Source of the DNA: Triticum aestivum
Lineage: Eukaryota; Streptophyta; Magnoliopsida; Poales; Poaceae
Length of the DNA stretch: 64,000 nt
Direction: 5' to 3'
Assembly (NCBI RefSeq): GCF_018294505.1
Contig: NC_057810.1
Span: 702,069,852-702,133,851, forward strand
Shown here piece after piece: positions 12,259 to 22,104 of the stretch; within the stretch, counting starts at the first letter, position 1; every line of letters starts with the position of its first letter. Below the pieces are notes generated by a model, which was not told the origin of the DNA, searched no databases, and saw nothing but the letters and a program-made list of their open reading frames with translations. The translations under genes were made by a program, and so were the position numbers.

Positions 12259-12730
12259 TGAGGGAGTCCTGGATTAGGGGTGTCTGGATGACCGGACTAT
12301 GACCTTTGGCCGGACTCCCGGACTATGAAGATACAAGATTGAAGACTCCGTCCCATGTCCGGATAGGGACTTTCCTTGGCGTGGAAGGCAAGCTTGGCGA
12401 TACGATATGAAGATCTCCTCCCATTGTAACCGACTCTGTGTAACCCTAGCCCTCTCCGGTGTCTATATAAACTGGAGAGTTTTAGTCCGTAGGACGAACA
12501 ACAATCATACCATAGGCTAGCTTCTAGGGTTTAGCCTCTCTGATCTCGTGGTAGATCAACTCTTGTAATACCCATACCATCAATATTAATCAAGCAGGAG
12601 TAGAATTTTACCTCCACCGAGAGGGCCCGAACCTGGGTAAAAGCATCGTGTCCCTTGTCTCCAGTTACCATCCGCCTAGACGCACAGTTCAGGACCCCCT
12701 ACCCGAGATCCGCCGGTTTTGACACTGACA
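12259..12730 (+). repeat. 3' LTR of the Tat-like Gypsy element (472 bp)
   Basis: It starts TGAGGGAGTCCTGGATTAGG directly after a polypurine stretch (TCGGGGGCTAC) and ends GGTTTTGACACTGACA. It contains CTATATAAACTGGAGAG, a likely TATA box, near 12463. The LTR tail at 16262-16455 (minus strand) is the same family. The next five bases, CGAAT, would be the target duplication. Confidence 0.8.
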
Positions 12731-13052
12731 CGAATCATTTGAGCGTGATGTAAACTAGCTTGACGATAATTCCCAATGTGTTCTCGGGAGCTCCTTTCTC
12801 ATTATTAGAATTGTCCAGGCTTATCCTTTGCTACATAAAGGATTGGGCCACCTTGCTGCACTTTATTTACTTTATTTACTTGTTTCTCGTTACTATTTAT
12901 CTTATCACAAAACTATCTATTACTTACAATTTCAGTGCTTGCAGAGAAAACCTTACTGAAAACCGCTTATCATTTCCTTCTGCTCCTCGTTGGGTTCGAC
13001 ACTCTTACTTATCAAAAGGACTATGATAGATCCCCTACACTTGTGGGTCATC
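12731..13052 (+). repeat. Gypsy (Athila/Sabrina-like) LTR end fragment
   Basis: Contains the segment GTTGGGTTCGACACTCTTAC followed by GATAGATCCCCTACACTTGT and GTGGGTCATCA, which I recognise as the 3' end of a common Triticeae Gypsy LTR. No internal sequence of that element follows on this strand, so it is a fragment. Confidence 0.5.
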
Positions 13053-13146
13053 AGCATCCAAGGAGCCTTGCCGGCCGAAGCTCCGCCAACCGGCCCCACA
13101 GCTCGCTGCCGCCAGTTCGCCGGTGCACCAGGCTCCACCACCGCGC

Positions 13147-13147
13147 C

Positions 13148-13233
<86 letters not shown>

Positions 13234-13234
13234 T
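13147..13234 (+). repeat. compound microsatellite (CT)n-(CTAT)n-(CT)n
   Basis: Dinucleotide CT runs flank about ten TATC/CTAT units. The GC-rich flanks (13053-13146 and 13235-13370) resemble no gene that I know. Confidence 0.95.
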
Positions 13235-13370
13235 ACGCAGCTCCTCTTCTCTCTGCTTCTAGGACGCCCGAGGCCGCTGGCAGTGCAGAGTATTGCGGCA
13301 TAACCAGCAACCACCGACGATGAGCCAGGAACCGCCGGCCATGAGCCATGGCCTTTATCCTATGAGAGTT

Positions 13371-15296
13371 TCACATTTTTATACTTCGTGATTCTATCTT
13401 ATACAAAGTAGCACCATTGTTCGGTGTTTTTGCCAAGGCAACTCCTAATTATCTGGCCCACTGTGAGAAAGTGTTTAAATGGGCTAAATCCCCTAATTAG
13501 TGTTTTCTGAAAAAAGATTACTGAATGCGTGGTGACTTTTGCAAAAAATTCTCAAATATTCTACAAAAAAGCATACTCAATTTTCAGGGCATTTGAAGAA
13601 CTTCTATTTTTTGGGTATTTTTTATTGCACGGATAATTCAGAAAACGGACAGAAAATACTAATTTTGCTTTACTTATTCTAAATAACAGAAAGTAAAAGA
13701 AAGATATAGAGAGTTGTGCTTTATAACTTCATCCATCTCATCCTCATCAAAAGGAATCCACTAACAAGGTTGATCAGGTCTTGTTAACAAACTTCTTCTG
13801 AATAACATGAAACCGGAGAATTTTCGAATAACACTATGTTACCTCAATGGTGATATGCATGTCCCCAACAGTAAGAATATCATATTTCTTTTTGACAGTA
13901 GGAAGAGGAAATTCAAAACCTCCAATAGTAATAGTTGAAATTTTTTCAATAGAATTGATACTATGAACTTGAGGTTGTTTCTTCAGAAAGTGTACCATAT
14001 GTTCATTACCATTAACATGAAAAGTGACACTGCCTTTGTTGCGATCAATAACAGCCCATGTAGTATTCAAAAAGTGTCTACAAAGGATGATCGACATACT
14101 GTCGTCCTCGGGAATATCAAGAATAACAAAGTCCGGTAAAATAGTAATGTTTGCAACCACAACAGGCACATCCTCATAAATACCGATGGGTATAACAGTT
14201 GATTTATCGGCCATTTGCAAAGAGATTTCAGCAGGTGTCAACTTATTCAAATCAAGTCTACGATACAAAGAGAAAGGCATAACACTACCACCGGCTCCAA
14301 GATCACATAAATCAGTTTTAACACAGTTTCTTTTAATGGAGCATGGTATAGTTGGTACTCCTGGATCTCTTAGTTTCTTTGGTATTCCACCCTTAAAAGT
14401 ATAATTAGCAAGCATGGTAAAAATTTCAGCTTCCGGTATCTTTCTTTTATTTGTAACAATATCTTTCATATACTTAGCATAGGGATTCATTTTAAGCATA
14501 TCAGTCAAACGCATATGCAAAAAGATAGGTCTAATCATTTCACCAAAGCGCTCAAAATCCTCATCATCTTTTTTCTTGGATGACTTAGGAGGAAAAGGCA
14601 TGGGTTTCTGAACCCATGGTTCTCTTTCTTTACCGTGTTTCCTAGCAACAAAGTCTCTCTTATCATAACACTGATTCTTTGATTGTGGGTTATCAAGATC
14701 AACAATAGGTTAAATCTATACATCATTATTATTACTAGGTTGAGCATCAACATGAACATCATCATTAACGTTATCACTAGGTTCATGTTCATTACCAGAT
14801 TGTGTTTCAGCATCAGAAATAGAAATATCATTGGGATTCTCCGGTGTGTCTATAACAGGTTGACTAGAAGCATGCAAAGTCCTACCATTTTTCTTTTTCT
14901 TTTTCTTAGAAGGACTAGGTGCCTCAATATTAATTTTCTGAGAATCTTGCTTAACTCTCTTAGGGTGGCCTTCAGGATACAAAGGTTCCTGTGTCATTTT
15001 ACCACCTCTATTCATAACTCTAACAGCATTATCATTGTTCTTATTATTTAATTCATTGAGCAGATCATCTTGTGCCTTAAGTACTTGTTCTACTTGAGTG
15101 GTAACCATTGATGCATGTTTACTAATAAGCTTAAGGTCACCTTTAACTCTAGATATATAATCACTCAAGTGTTCAACCATATAAGCATTACGTTTCAATT
15201 GTCTACCAAAATAAGCATTGAAGTCTTCTTGCTTAACAATAAAATTATCAAACTCATCCAAGCATTGACTAGCGTTGGCTCGTTGTCCTACATCAT
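13371..15296 (-). mobile_element. Gypsy Athila/Sabrina-like fragment (non-coding end, protease, gag linker)
   Basis: AT-rich non-coding sequence (13371-13833) is followed on the minus strand by parts of a gag-pol. No LTR or complete domain set is present. The left border merges into the microsatellite-bearing stretch and the right one (about 15296) abuts unrelated Gypsy sequence, so it is a broken fragment. Confidence 0.7.
13834..15261 (-). pseudogene. Athila/Sabrina-like gag-protease fragment
   Basis: Two open segments. 14716-15261 is charged and Lys/Asn-rich, with a long K tract, like the region between gag and protease of Sabrina-type elements. 13834-14601 holds a retroviral-type aspartic protease: CDLGAGGSVMPFSLYRRL lies where DTGA/DLGAS is expected, preceded by IPKKLRDPGVPTIPC and followed by VILDIPEDDSMSIILCRHFL. 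The frames differ between the segments (break around 14535-14720). The active-site segment reads DLGAG, a possible Ser-to-Gly change. RT, RNase H and integrase are absent. Confidence 0.75.
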
Positions 15297-15589
15297 GTGA
15301 ATTTTACAGGGCTTGTCGAGCCATTCCTCGAGGACAGTTCTATGATCCGTAACGAGCTTAATTTTCTTATCCACAGGATGATGATTGGGTTCTTCACGGG
15401 GGTGCATCCTCTTTGCCCGTCCGGGGATGGCCTAAAGACCTGCAGTTCCCAGCGGGCTGTCTGGGTACTTCTGTACTATGTGTGCCATTGTTGCAAAATA
15501 CCGAGATCGCGTCGTCGTCGCAACAATCCTTGACCTTGTTTTTTAACAAGTAGGAATCTAGCCCAGAAGTGGTGGACTATTTCCTGAGG

Positions 15590-16234
15590 CTACTTACACA
15601 CATACATTAAGTCGCATATGTCCGAAGGACCGGAGTTGCTTGGGGAATAATGCTTGTGGTCGATGGGCGGGTTCAAATCCGAACCCTGACCCACTGGGAA
15701 GTCCGGATTCTGAAGAATTTTCGAGGCTACAGGCCTGGGTTCCGGAGCATCCGGTGCGTTTTTAGGCTCAAGGCCCGATTCCATGTTCGGAGGACAAGAA
15801 GTGTCTTCCAGAAGACGGGAGTCCGGCTCTCTGAGTTTGGAAACCCGGACATACTTTGTTCTCAACGTAGGGGAAGGGTCCTTGTCGGCTTGTTCCTCCA
15901 CGATTGCCACATGATGGGTGATCGGTGGAGATCTAATTTCTCTCTCATCGGGTTTAAACCCAATCCGATCATAGTCGGTTACGACCCCAAGGGTGGCGAT
16001 GCGATCTAGCAGTTCGTTTAAGGCCGATATTTCTGCCGGATCCATCTTGTCAGAGTATTCAGGGCCGATGCGGAGGCGGTTTTTGGCAATGGGTTGGGCT
16101 GCTTCTGGCTTAACGGCCGAGCGAGCGCCCATGAAGATGCCGAGCCGGAGGGTTTGCCCAAAAGCTAGGGCTTCTCCAGAAGTGATGTTGTCCTTGATGA
16201 CAAGGGGAGCCATCAACCCTTCTGTCGACGGCAC
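15590..16234 (-). pseudogene. Gypsy gag N-terminal fragment
   Basis: A 214-codon ORF beginning MPSTEGLMAPLVIKDNITSG, placed 28 bases after the LTR end and leader as expected for gag. It has no zinc knuckle and stops well short of a full gag. It resembles N-terminal Gag regions of wheat Gypsy elements in position and composition; the assignment comes mainly from context. Confidence 0.6.
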
Positions 16235-16455
16235 AGAGCAACTCTCAATGAAAGCACTAATGTTAGTGTGGAAAATCAGCAGATCTCGGATAGGGGGTCC
16301 CGGACTGTGCGTCTAAGGATCGAAGGTAACAAGGAGGCAGGGGACACGATGTTTACCCAGGTTCGGGTCCTCTTAATGGAGGTAATACCCTACTTCCTGC
16401 TTGATTGATTTTGATGAGTATAGGGGTTACAAGAGTTGATCTACCTCGAGATCGT
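15590..16455 (-). mobile_element. Gypsy (Tat-like) fragment: LTR tail, leader and gag start
   Basis: On the minus strand an LTR tail (16455 to about 16262) is followed by the leader/primer site (TTAGTGCTTTCATTGAGAG, compared with the usual TTGGTGC) and then a gag ORF from 16234. The LTR tail aligns with the 3' part of the LTR at 12259-12730. Its far border at about 16456 cuts straight into an F-box gene fragment, so the LTR is truncated there or joined by a rearrangement. The remaining stretch 15297-15589 looks like further gag/leader debris without an ORF. Confidence 0.7.
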
Positions 16456-16664
16456 GATGGCAGGCCTCCCGGGTGACGTGAGCGAGACAACATGCACAAG
16501 AAGATCCTCCGAAAGGCGCTCCACCTCGCATGCGGCTGGAGTTCTCTCCGTATGCACGCGGTTGTGTGATGTTGTCCTTCGGATGTTGTGGAACTTGTTA
16601 TCATATATAGGAGCCTATTGGTATATCAGACCAAGACCGTGGCAGAGTCGGTAAGCTTTATATT
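16456..16664 (-). pseudogene. F-box/PP2 gene 5' fragment with its promoter (copy 1)
   Basis: On the minus strand the ATG at about 16556 is followed by codons giving MHTERTPAAC and then ERLSEDLLVHVVSLTSP, the start of an F-box. The stretch aligns with the first codons and about 110 bp of promoter of the intact gene at 41142-42214, including the shared CATATATAGGAG (TATA on minus) and CTATTGG (CCAAT) blocks. The gene body is lost where the Gypsy LTR fragment begins at about 16456. Only about 33 codons remain. Confidence 0.8.
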
Positions 16665-16667
16665 ATA

Positions 16668-16781
16668 CACCCTCCGTCCCGAAATATTTGTCGGAAGAAT
16701 GTAGAAAAATGAATGTATCTAGAACTAAAAATATATCTAGATACATTCATTCCTCCGACGAGTATATTCAGACGAAGGAAG
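16668..16781. mobile_element. Stowaway-like MITE
   Basis: About 114 bp with terminal inverted repeats (left CACCCTCCGTCCCGAAATAT; right end complementary to CTTCCTTCGTCTGAATATAC), flanked by TA on both sides. The CTCCGTCC-type end is typical of grass Tc1/Mariner-derived Stowaway MITEs. It sits just upstream of the truncated F-box promoter. Confidence 0.75.
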
Positions 16782-16783
16782 TA

Positions 16784-17739
16784 TAAAAAGCGTCAAACGT
16801 ACGTGGTGAGAGAGAAAGACGCGTCCAGAAAGCTAAATGGAAGCGCCAAACTAAAAATCTAGTGTGCACACGTACTGAAAGAAACATGATGATGCACCCG
16901 AGCACTTAGAATCGGATTTGCTACTTCTCCTCATCTAGCAATGTCACATCTAATTCCTGACCGTATGATGCAGTTTCAAGATCTGTGTTGTACCGATCCT
17001 TTTTGCTGTGTAGTTGTTTGTCACGAAATCACTAATTGAGAAGCAGGGCCATATATGAGCATGTGCAACAGGAGCAGCCGAACAGGGCCCCAGCACTAGA
17101 GGGGGCCATATTTTTTTGGTTAATCAAGGTGTTAATTGAAGAATTAGGTAATAGACTAGAGTAAAGAACTGTTTGGAATATTTTACTACAAGACACCCTA
17201 CGCATCCCGCTCTTATCACGATCCATCAGTTCCTCTGAGCCATTTCAATCTCAAAGCTCTTCCAAAATAGCATAGTACAACTAAAAAAATGCAGATTAGG
17301 CATGTGCTATCTTTTTGTCTTTAAAAATCTGCTTCCAACTAATGTTTTGTGAAAAACTAAAAAGATTGTCAAAAGTATTATTGTTTTTCTTTCGCAAATA
17401 GGGCCTAATTTTGATTTGCACATGGCCCATATGTCCTCGGTACGGCCCTGTTGAGGAGTACTCATTGCAAAGATCACTCCCACCTTCCCAGGTTGTGACA
17501 AGTGGCGTGCTGCATTTGCGCCACTTGTCGCAACCTTCCCTTCTTCGTAGATCCGTTTAGTCACAATGTTTTACCTCTTAAACCGTGCATTCAAATCTCG
17601 AATCATTTTCACTCTTGGATTTCTCGCGTCGAGATCTTCAAAACTAGAATCCCATGTTGATAGGTTTTGACAAACTTTTTTTCATGAAAAAAACCGGTCG
17701 AAAAATCGGACAAAAAATCCAAACTGGGAGCACGGTTTT
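16784..17739. other. intergenic DNA without a recognised gene
   Basis: AT-rich, with only short ORFs. An imperfect inverted repeat near 17485-17535 (arms about GTTGTGACAAGTGGCG and its complement) could form a hairpin; its origin is unknown. Confidence 0.5.
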
Positions 17740-18140
17740 TTCCCTTTAAGAAAGAGCCACGGAAGTGCCTCCCACGAAATCACAACCGTGCTCTCCCGGA
17801 AGCAAAATCGTGCCTCTCGCAGAATAAAAAAACAACAGAAAATGCGTTTTTTCATTTCCGAGAGGCACGGCCGTGACTCTCGTGAAAGCACAACCATGCC
17901 TCTCACAGAAGCAAAATCGTGCCGCTCGCGGAAGGAAAAAAATAGAAAACACATTTCTTTTTCCTTTGCGGAAGGCGCGACTGTGTCTCTCGCGAAAGCA
18001 CAACCGTGTCTCTTGTGGAAACAAAATCGTGCCTCTCGCGGAAACAAAACTATGCCTTTGGCGAAAGAAAACACGTTTTTTTCCCGTTTCCGAGAGGCAT
18101 GGTTGTGTCTCTCGCAATAGCAAAATCGTGCCTCTCGTAG
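17740..18140. repeat. degenerate tandem repeat, GAGGCACGG / CACAACCGTGCCTCTCG units
   Basis: About eight or nine diverged units alternate between 'GCACAACCGTGCCTCTCGCG' and 'AGCAAAATCGTGCCTCTCGC' themes. The unit is roughly 40-60 bp with A-rich spacers. Overlapping ORFs in several frames arise from the repeat and are not genes. Similar arrays are common in Triticeae intergenic DNA. Confidence 0.7.
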
Positions 18141-18192
18141 TGGAACATACTGAGATAACTAAAAGTTAGCGATAGAAGAAAATGAAGCATGA

Positions 18193-18193
<1 letters not shown>

Positions 18194-18266
<73 letters not shown>
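18194..18266. repeat. (AC)n microsatellite, about 36 units
   Basis: An uninterrupted run of AC dinucleotides. It is long enough to be highly variable between accessions. Confidence 0.97.
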
Positions 18267-18267
<1 letters not shown>

Positions 18268-19740
18268 GCTACTATCATTAGGAACTTAGACGAATAATTA
18301 GGTGAAAAAAATAAAGAACATCAAACAAGTCGAAATTTGTACAGAGAGGAAAACACAGAGAATTTGCTACCATCTTGACTAAGAACTTGAACAGTGCAGT
18401 ACTGATCAACATGCAAAGAAAAAATTGCTTCATGCCCCAGCCAAGAACGCACCTTCTTCTTCACACTGTCCGTCAGCTAGCACCCACAGCCAGCAGGTAG
18501 CCTTTTCCTTGTTTGTCTTTCTTTACCTTGGTTTGTTTAGTGGCTGAAAGTAAATGAGAAATAGAAGTCTTCACAAATATGTTACTCTCCTGTTAGCAGA
18601 AAACATACAACACATCTGGGGTGTGACGAACATTTTTTAATATAATGGAATGTATTAGATAAAAAGGTAGATGCTACACTTGGTAATTGAGGAAAATGAA
18701 AACAATAAATACGGTTCAGTTTAGTACTATGCAACATCACATGCTAAGTAATAGTTATTGTTTGAAAAGCAAAAGGTGTGTTCACCCAACAGTCAGTCAT
18801 CATTGAGACAGTTAGAATTTTTGATCGACCCATATATCATCAAGTAGGAATATTCTTCGGCTGCAAAAAGGCAAAGTAAAAGAATGTAGAATGAAGCAGT
18901 TGAGTAACATAATTATAAACAAAGGTGTGTCAAGATTAAAAAATATTACTGAGTGAAAAAGGTTTCTAAGCACTAGTGCAGCTGTGAATCATAAACCACA
19001 CAATTATTGTTACCTTGTTTCCAAATAAGGAAGTACTACAGTCATTGTTTTGTAGAATTCAATTTGAGTGGTTGTGGAGTGGATAACTTGTTTTGATGGC
19101 ATTTGCTTTGTTTCATGAACATATACTGCTGTAGTGAACTCTTGGCATCAATTTCTGCACTTCGGTTGCCTTGTCTCTCTGTAGACATTCCACTTCGTTA
19201 TCTTCTACGAGTTTAATTAACCATCAAAGGATCTGACACTGGGATTCCAATTTATTTTGTGGAATCACTAAACTGTGTGGAGTGCGAGTAGACGCAATTC
19301 AGCTCAGTTTTGATAGAATCTTGGAGAATTGTTGGTACATACATTATTTAAAATAGATTAGTTTGCAGGTGTTGGAGAACTGTCTCAGAATCGACTCAAT
19401 GAACCAAATGAAGAACGACCGTGGATGTTCTTTCCTTACTTTGCTTTTGTTGGTTGTGTTCAGGCGGATGCCGGGAAAATCTCCCGATACATGTTGTACC
19501 TTCTTTAATACAAGATCAAAAAAAATTCCCATCATCTAAAGACATAAATAAAAGCCTTGATTTTGCATACGAGTCAATCTAGTGGTCGAGATGAAAATAG
19601 ATAAAGAAGACAGTTACAAATAGCAACAGTCATGTACTTTCACCGACGAACGGTTTTGAAAATTTAGATGGATAGTTCAGGTTTCACTTGCAACAACTCA
19701 AACAGATTGTTTTTTATAAAGGAATGTATATGACGGTTCT
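18267..19740. other. intergenic DNA without a recognised gene
   Basis: AT-rich, with no ORF that I recognise on either strand, no tRNA and no clear transposon ends. It may hold old, decayed repeats or the 3' flank of the F-box copy at 19763. Confidence 0.5.
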
Positions 19741-19762
19741 TAATCCAACAATCTCATCAACA

Positions 19763-20695
19763 TCATTGCTTAGTTCTAATCTCAATACCCCACACAATAA
19801 GACCAGTCTTCCAAACTCCTCCCTTGGTTTCCTTTAGGCACACAGACACCTCGCTGCCGCAGCCTTCTCCATTGTAGAACTCGCCTAGCTCGACCTCCAT
19901 CCAGCCGTCAGCCCTTTTTCGAGGGAGCATAACATCATCTGTGAGAGGAATTGCATCACAGTTCGTATGAGGCATATAGTCTTCCCAACTGCACCTCAAG
20001 ATATGCTTGCGAGGTACCCCGTCATCCCCGTCCTCCATGTAGGCTTGGAGGCAAACTTGGCGTGTTGAATAGTCATTCCCTCCAACACTGATTGATGCCT
20101 CTTGAAACGGGAAATCGAGCTTGATGAACTCATCGGCTAGCTTGAACACCATGTAAGCAGCATACTTGGAGTTTGGGCTGAGCATTGTGCTATGTATTTC
20201 GCCATGGATTAACAGCCACCAGACTCCCCGAAGTTGAGCTGCTTCACGGAAGCTGTCGCAAATGCAAGGGTATGGGTATGGCGCCTGTCTTTTTGTCCAG
20301 CCACATGCTCTGCACAAAACAAGGGTAGAATTCTGAATTTTGATCGAGTAGAAAAGGAAGCAAGCACCCAAAGTAGTCGGGGTTGGGCGATTGCATTTAC
20401 ATGGGATCTGTAATTCTATACGTACCACGAGGTTGCCTGGGAGGAGCGTCGGTTGATCAGAGAGGCATCGGAACAAGCCCTTCTTGGACAGCGGTGCGTG
20501 GGGGAGCACACCTTCAACGAGCCGTGGGAGGTCGCGGGGCAGGAAGCAGGACCAGACGGCGTCGGAGTCCGCGGCGGCAAGGAAGGCCCGGGATACGGCG
20601 GCACAACGTCCGGCGTCCGGCGGCGATGTGCGGGAGAGGATCAACGCGAGGAGCTCCTCCGGCAGACGCAAGATCTCGTTGCCGTCTCCTTCCAT
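19763..20695 (-). CDS. F-box/PP2-like protein, read through old intron 1 (copy 2)
   Basis: A single 310-codon ORF. Residues about 9-56 are an F-box (LRLPEELLALILSRTSP; WSCFLPRDLP), which would bind the SKP1 part of an SCF ubiquitin ligase. Residues about 150-310 are a PP2 (phloem-protein-2/Nictaba-like) lectin domain ending with GWMEVELGEFYNGEG and GLIVWGIEIRTKQ. In the paralogues the first exon ends at the codon corresponding to 20426, followed by GTACGT, and exon 2 starts at an AG acceptor (here 20309). Here most of exon 2 and the start of intron 2 are deleted, leaving about 30 bases of exon 2 joined to the intron 2 end. The 116-nt intron 1 has no in-frame stop when retained, and retention brings exon 3 back into frame. 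Splicing intron 1 would hit a TGA within 66 bases. It is therefore either a pseudogene or a gene expressed unspliced. A weak TATA (GCCTATAAGG) lies at 20761-20770. Confidence 0.6.
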   Translation of the reverse strand: MEGDGNEILRLPEELLALILSRTSPPDAGRCAAVSRAFLAAADSDAVWSCFLPRDLPRLVEGVLPHAPLSKKGLFRCLSDQPTLLPGNLVVRIELQIPCKCNRPTPTTLGACFLFYSIKIQNSTLVLCRACGWTKRQAPYPYPCICDSFREAAQLRGVWWLLIHGEIHSTMLSPNSKYAAYMVFKLADEFIKLDFPFQEASISVGGNDYSTRQVCLQAYMEDGDDGVPRKHILRCSWEDYMPHTNCDAIPLTDDVMLPRKRADGWMEVELGEFYNGEGCGSEVSVCLKETKGGVWKTGLIVWGIEIRTKQ

Positions 20696-20770
20696 GATGG
20701 GATGGATCTGCGAATTGCTTCCTGTTGGATGGAACGGCGTGTTATTTCAGGGGGTTGGAGCCTTATAGGC

Positions 20771-22104
20771 GAAGGAACTGCGTGCACAAGGTGCACGAGG
20801 AGCAGATCGGCTGTACTAGTGGGCAGTACAGCGATGACATTTTTTCTTTCTTCGCGAAGTAGGAAATCAGCTTCTTTTTTTAAAGGAAATCAGCTACTAC
20901 ACCTATATATTCGGTCCGGCCCACAATTACATGCACTTATAAATTCAGGCCGGCCCACATTTACATGCCTTTTCTTTTCTTCTGGTGACAGCTGCATGAA
21001 ATGTTTCTGCATTGAGACAAGGGTTTTGGAACCATAGTTCAGCTCCTCCCTATCTGGTAGCCAAAACCGCATCCAACTCTAAAGAAAAAAAAATGCCACC
21101 TCGAAATTTAAGCATAACGATAACCATTTACTTATTGAATTTATAGCAAATCAAATATAATCTTAGAAACAAAATTATAATATCAGATTCATATTTGAAG
21201 GAAGTTTTAATGCCTCATTAGCATTTGGGAAGAATTATGACTACCATATAGCTGGAGACACAGGAACCATATATATATATGACTCATGGAACTAACCCAC
21301 CTCATTAAGCAAGAATTAAACTGATAGGTTCTAGAGTTCAATGATTATGGCATGTACGGTTAACCAAAGGTTTGCTCGATAAAGAGTACTGTATGTTACG
21401 CATAATCTTTGACATGAAAGTGGAGCGGCCGGCCGGGTTATACGTGGAGTTAGTTCGATGCATGCATGCTAGCTACCAGGTCGTGTGGCCGGCTGTCGAG
21501 GAACTGATGCGCGCATGGATATGGACGCCATGCATGTAGCTAGCTTAGTGGTATAGTTAGTGCTTGCGTGACTTGCGTGTGAATGGGTTAGTGGCCGTGA
21601 GTTCAGGCCGGTGATGTGTGCGTGCGTGTGTGCTGGGGTGCCTGCACACGCAGGTATAAAAAACCCTCACACCTGATGTAGCGAAGTGGGGAGTTGCCGG
21701 TGTTGTAGCGATGTAGCCAGTGTAAAGAGTAAAAAGATTTGGGCGTTCGTGCATCCGTGGGGTGTTCGTGCGCCATCTGGAAAATCTCTCGTGTCCACTG
21801 TCTCATTTCTTCCTCCTCCTTCGTCTTTGTTGTGTGAGAGAGAGCGAGCGTGAGGGAGGTTCAGAGAAAGAGTGCAAGAGGAAGGCCACGGCAACAACAC
21901 TATGCAATAATGTGTTTATACATGTTGTATGTTGTAATGAACAAACTTCTTTTCATCTATATGCAAGGGTTTGAAAAGGGAGCTCAGAAATAAATTTTAC
22001 TGCTTTCAAAACACCAGAGGAAGAAAGAGAGACAGACATATCATTTTTTGGGGCTATGCAGCCAAAACTAATTTTATATTCTTTCTTTAGCTCCTGGATT
22101 TTAA
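20771..22104. other. intergenic DNA without a recognised gene
   Basis: Includes a GT/GTGC-rich stretch near 21600-21650, a short AT microsatellite near 21270 and a GA-rich patch near 21835-21870. Short ORFs lack family motifs. I see no RNA gene. Confidence 0.5.

Larger units (their letters stand above)
6125..12730 (+). mobile_element. Gypsy LTR retrotransposon, Tat-like, 5' part displaced off-window
   Basis: The 3' half of a plus-strand Gypsy element: end of RT plus RNase H, integrase, a long 3' region carrying a gene on the opposite strand, a polypurine tract and a 3' LTR. It was split by Copia element 1, so its 5' LTR, gag and most of RT should lie left of the window. An antisense gene between pol and the 3' LTR is known in Tat-group elements such as maize Grande; the lineage call is by analogy. 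The pol frame is broken, so the copy is old. Confidence 0.85.

Noticed and set aside
13123..13323. Ser/Leu/Ile/Tyr repeat ORFs at the CT/CTAT microsatellite
   Set aside because: Direct translation of the microsatellite.
17682..18262. Overlapping ORFs in the GAGGCACGG repeat and (AC)n run
   Set aside because: Low-complexity translations of tandem repeats in several frames.
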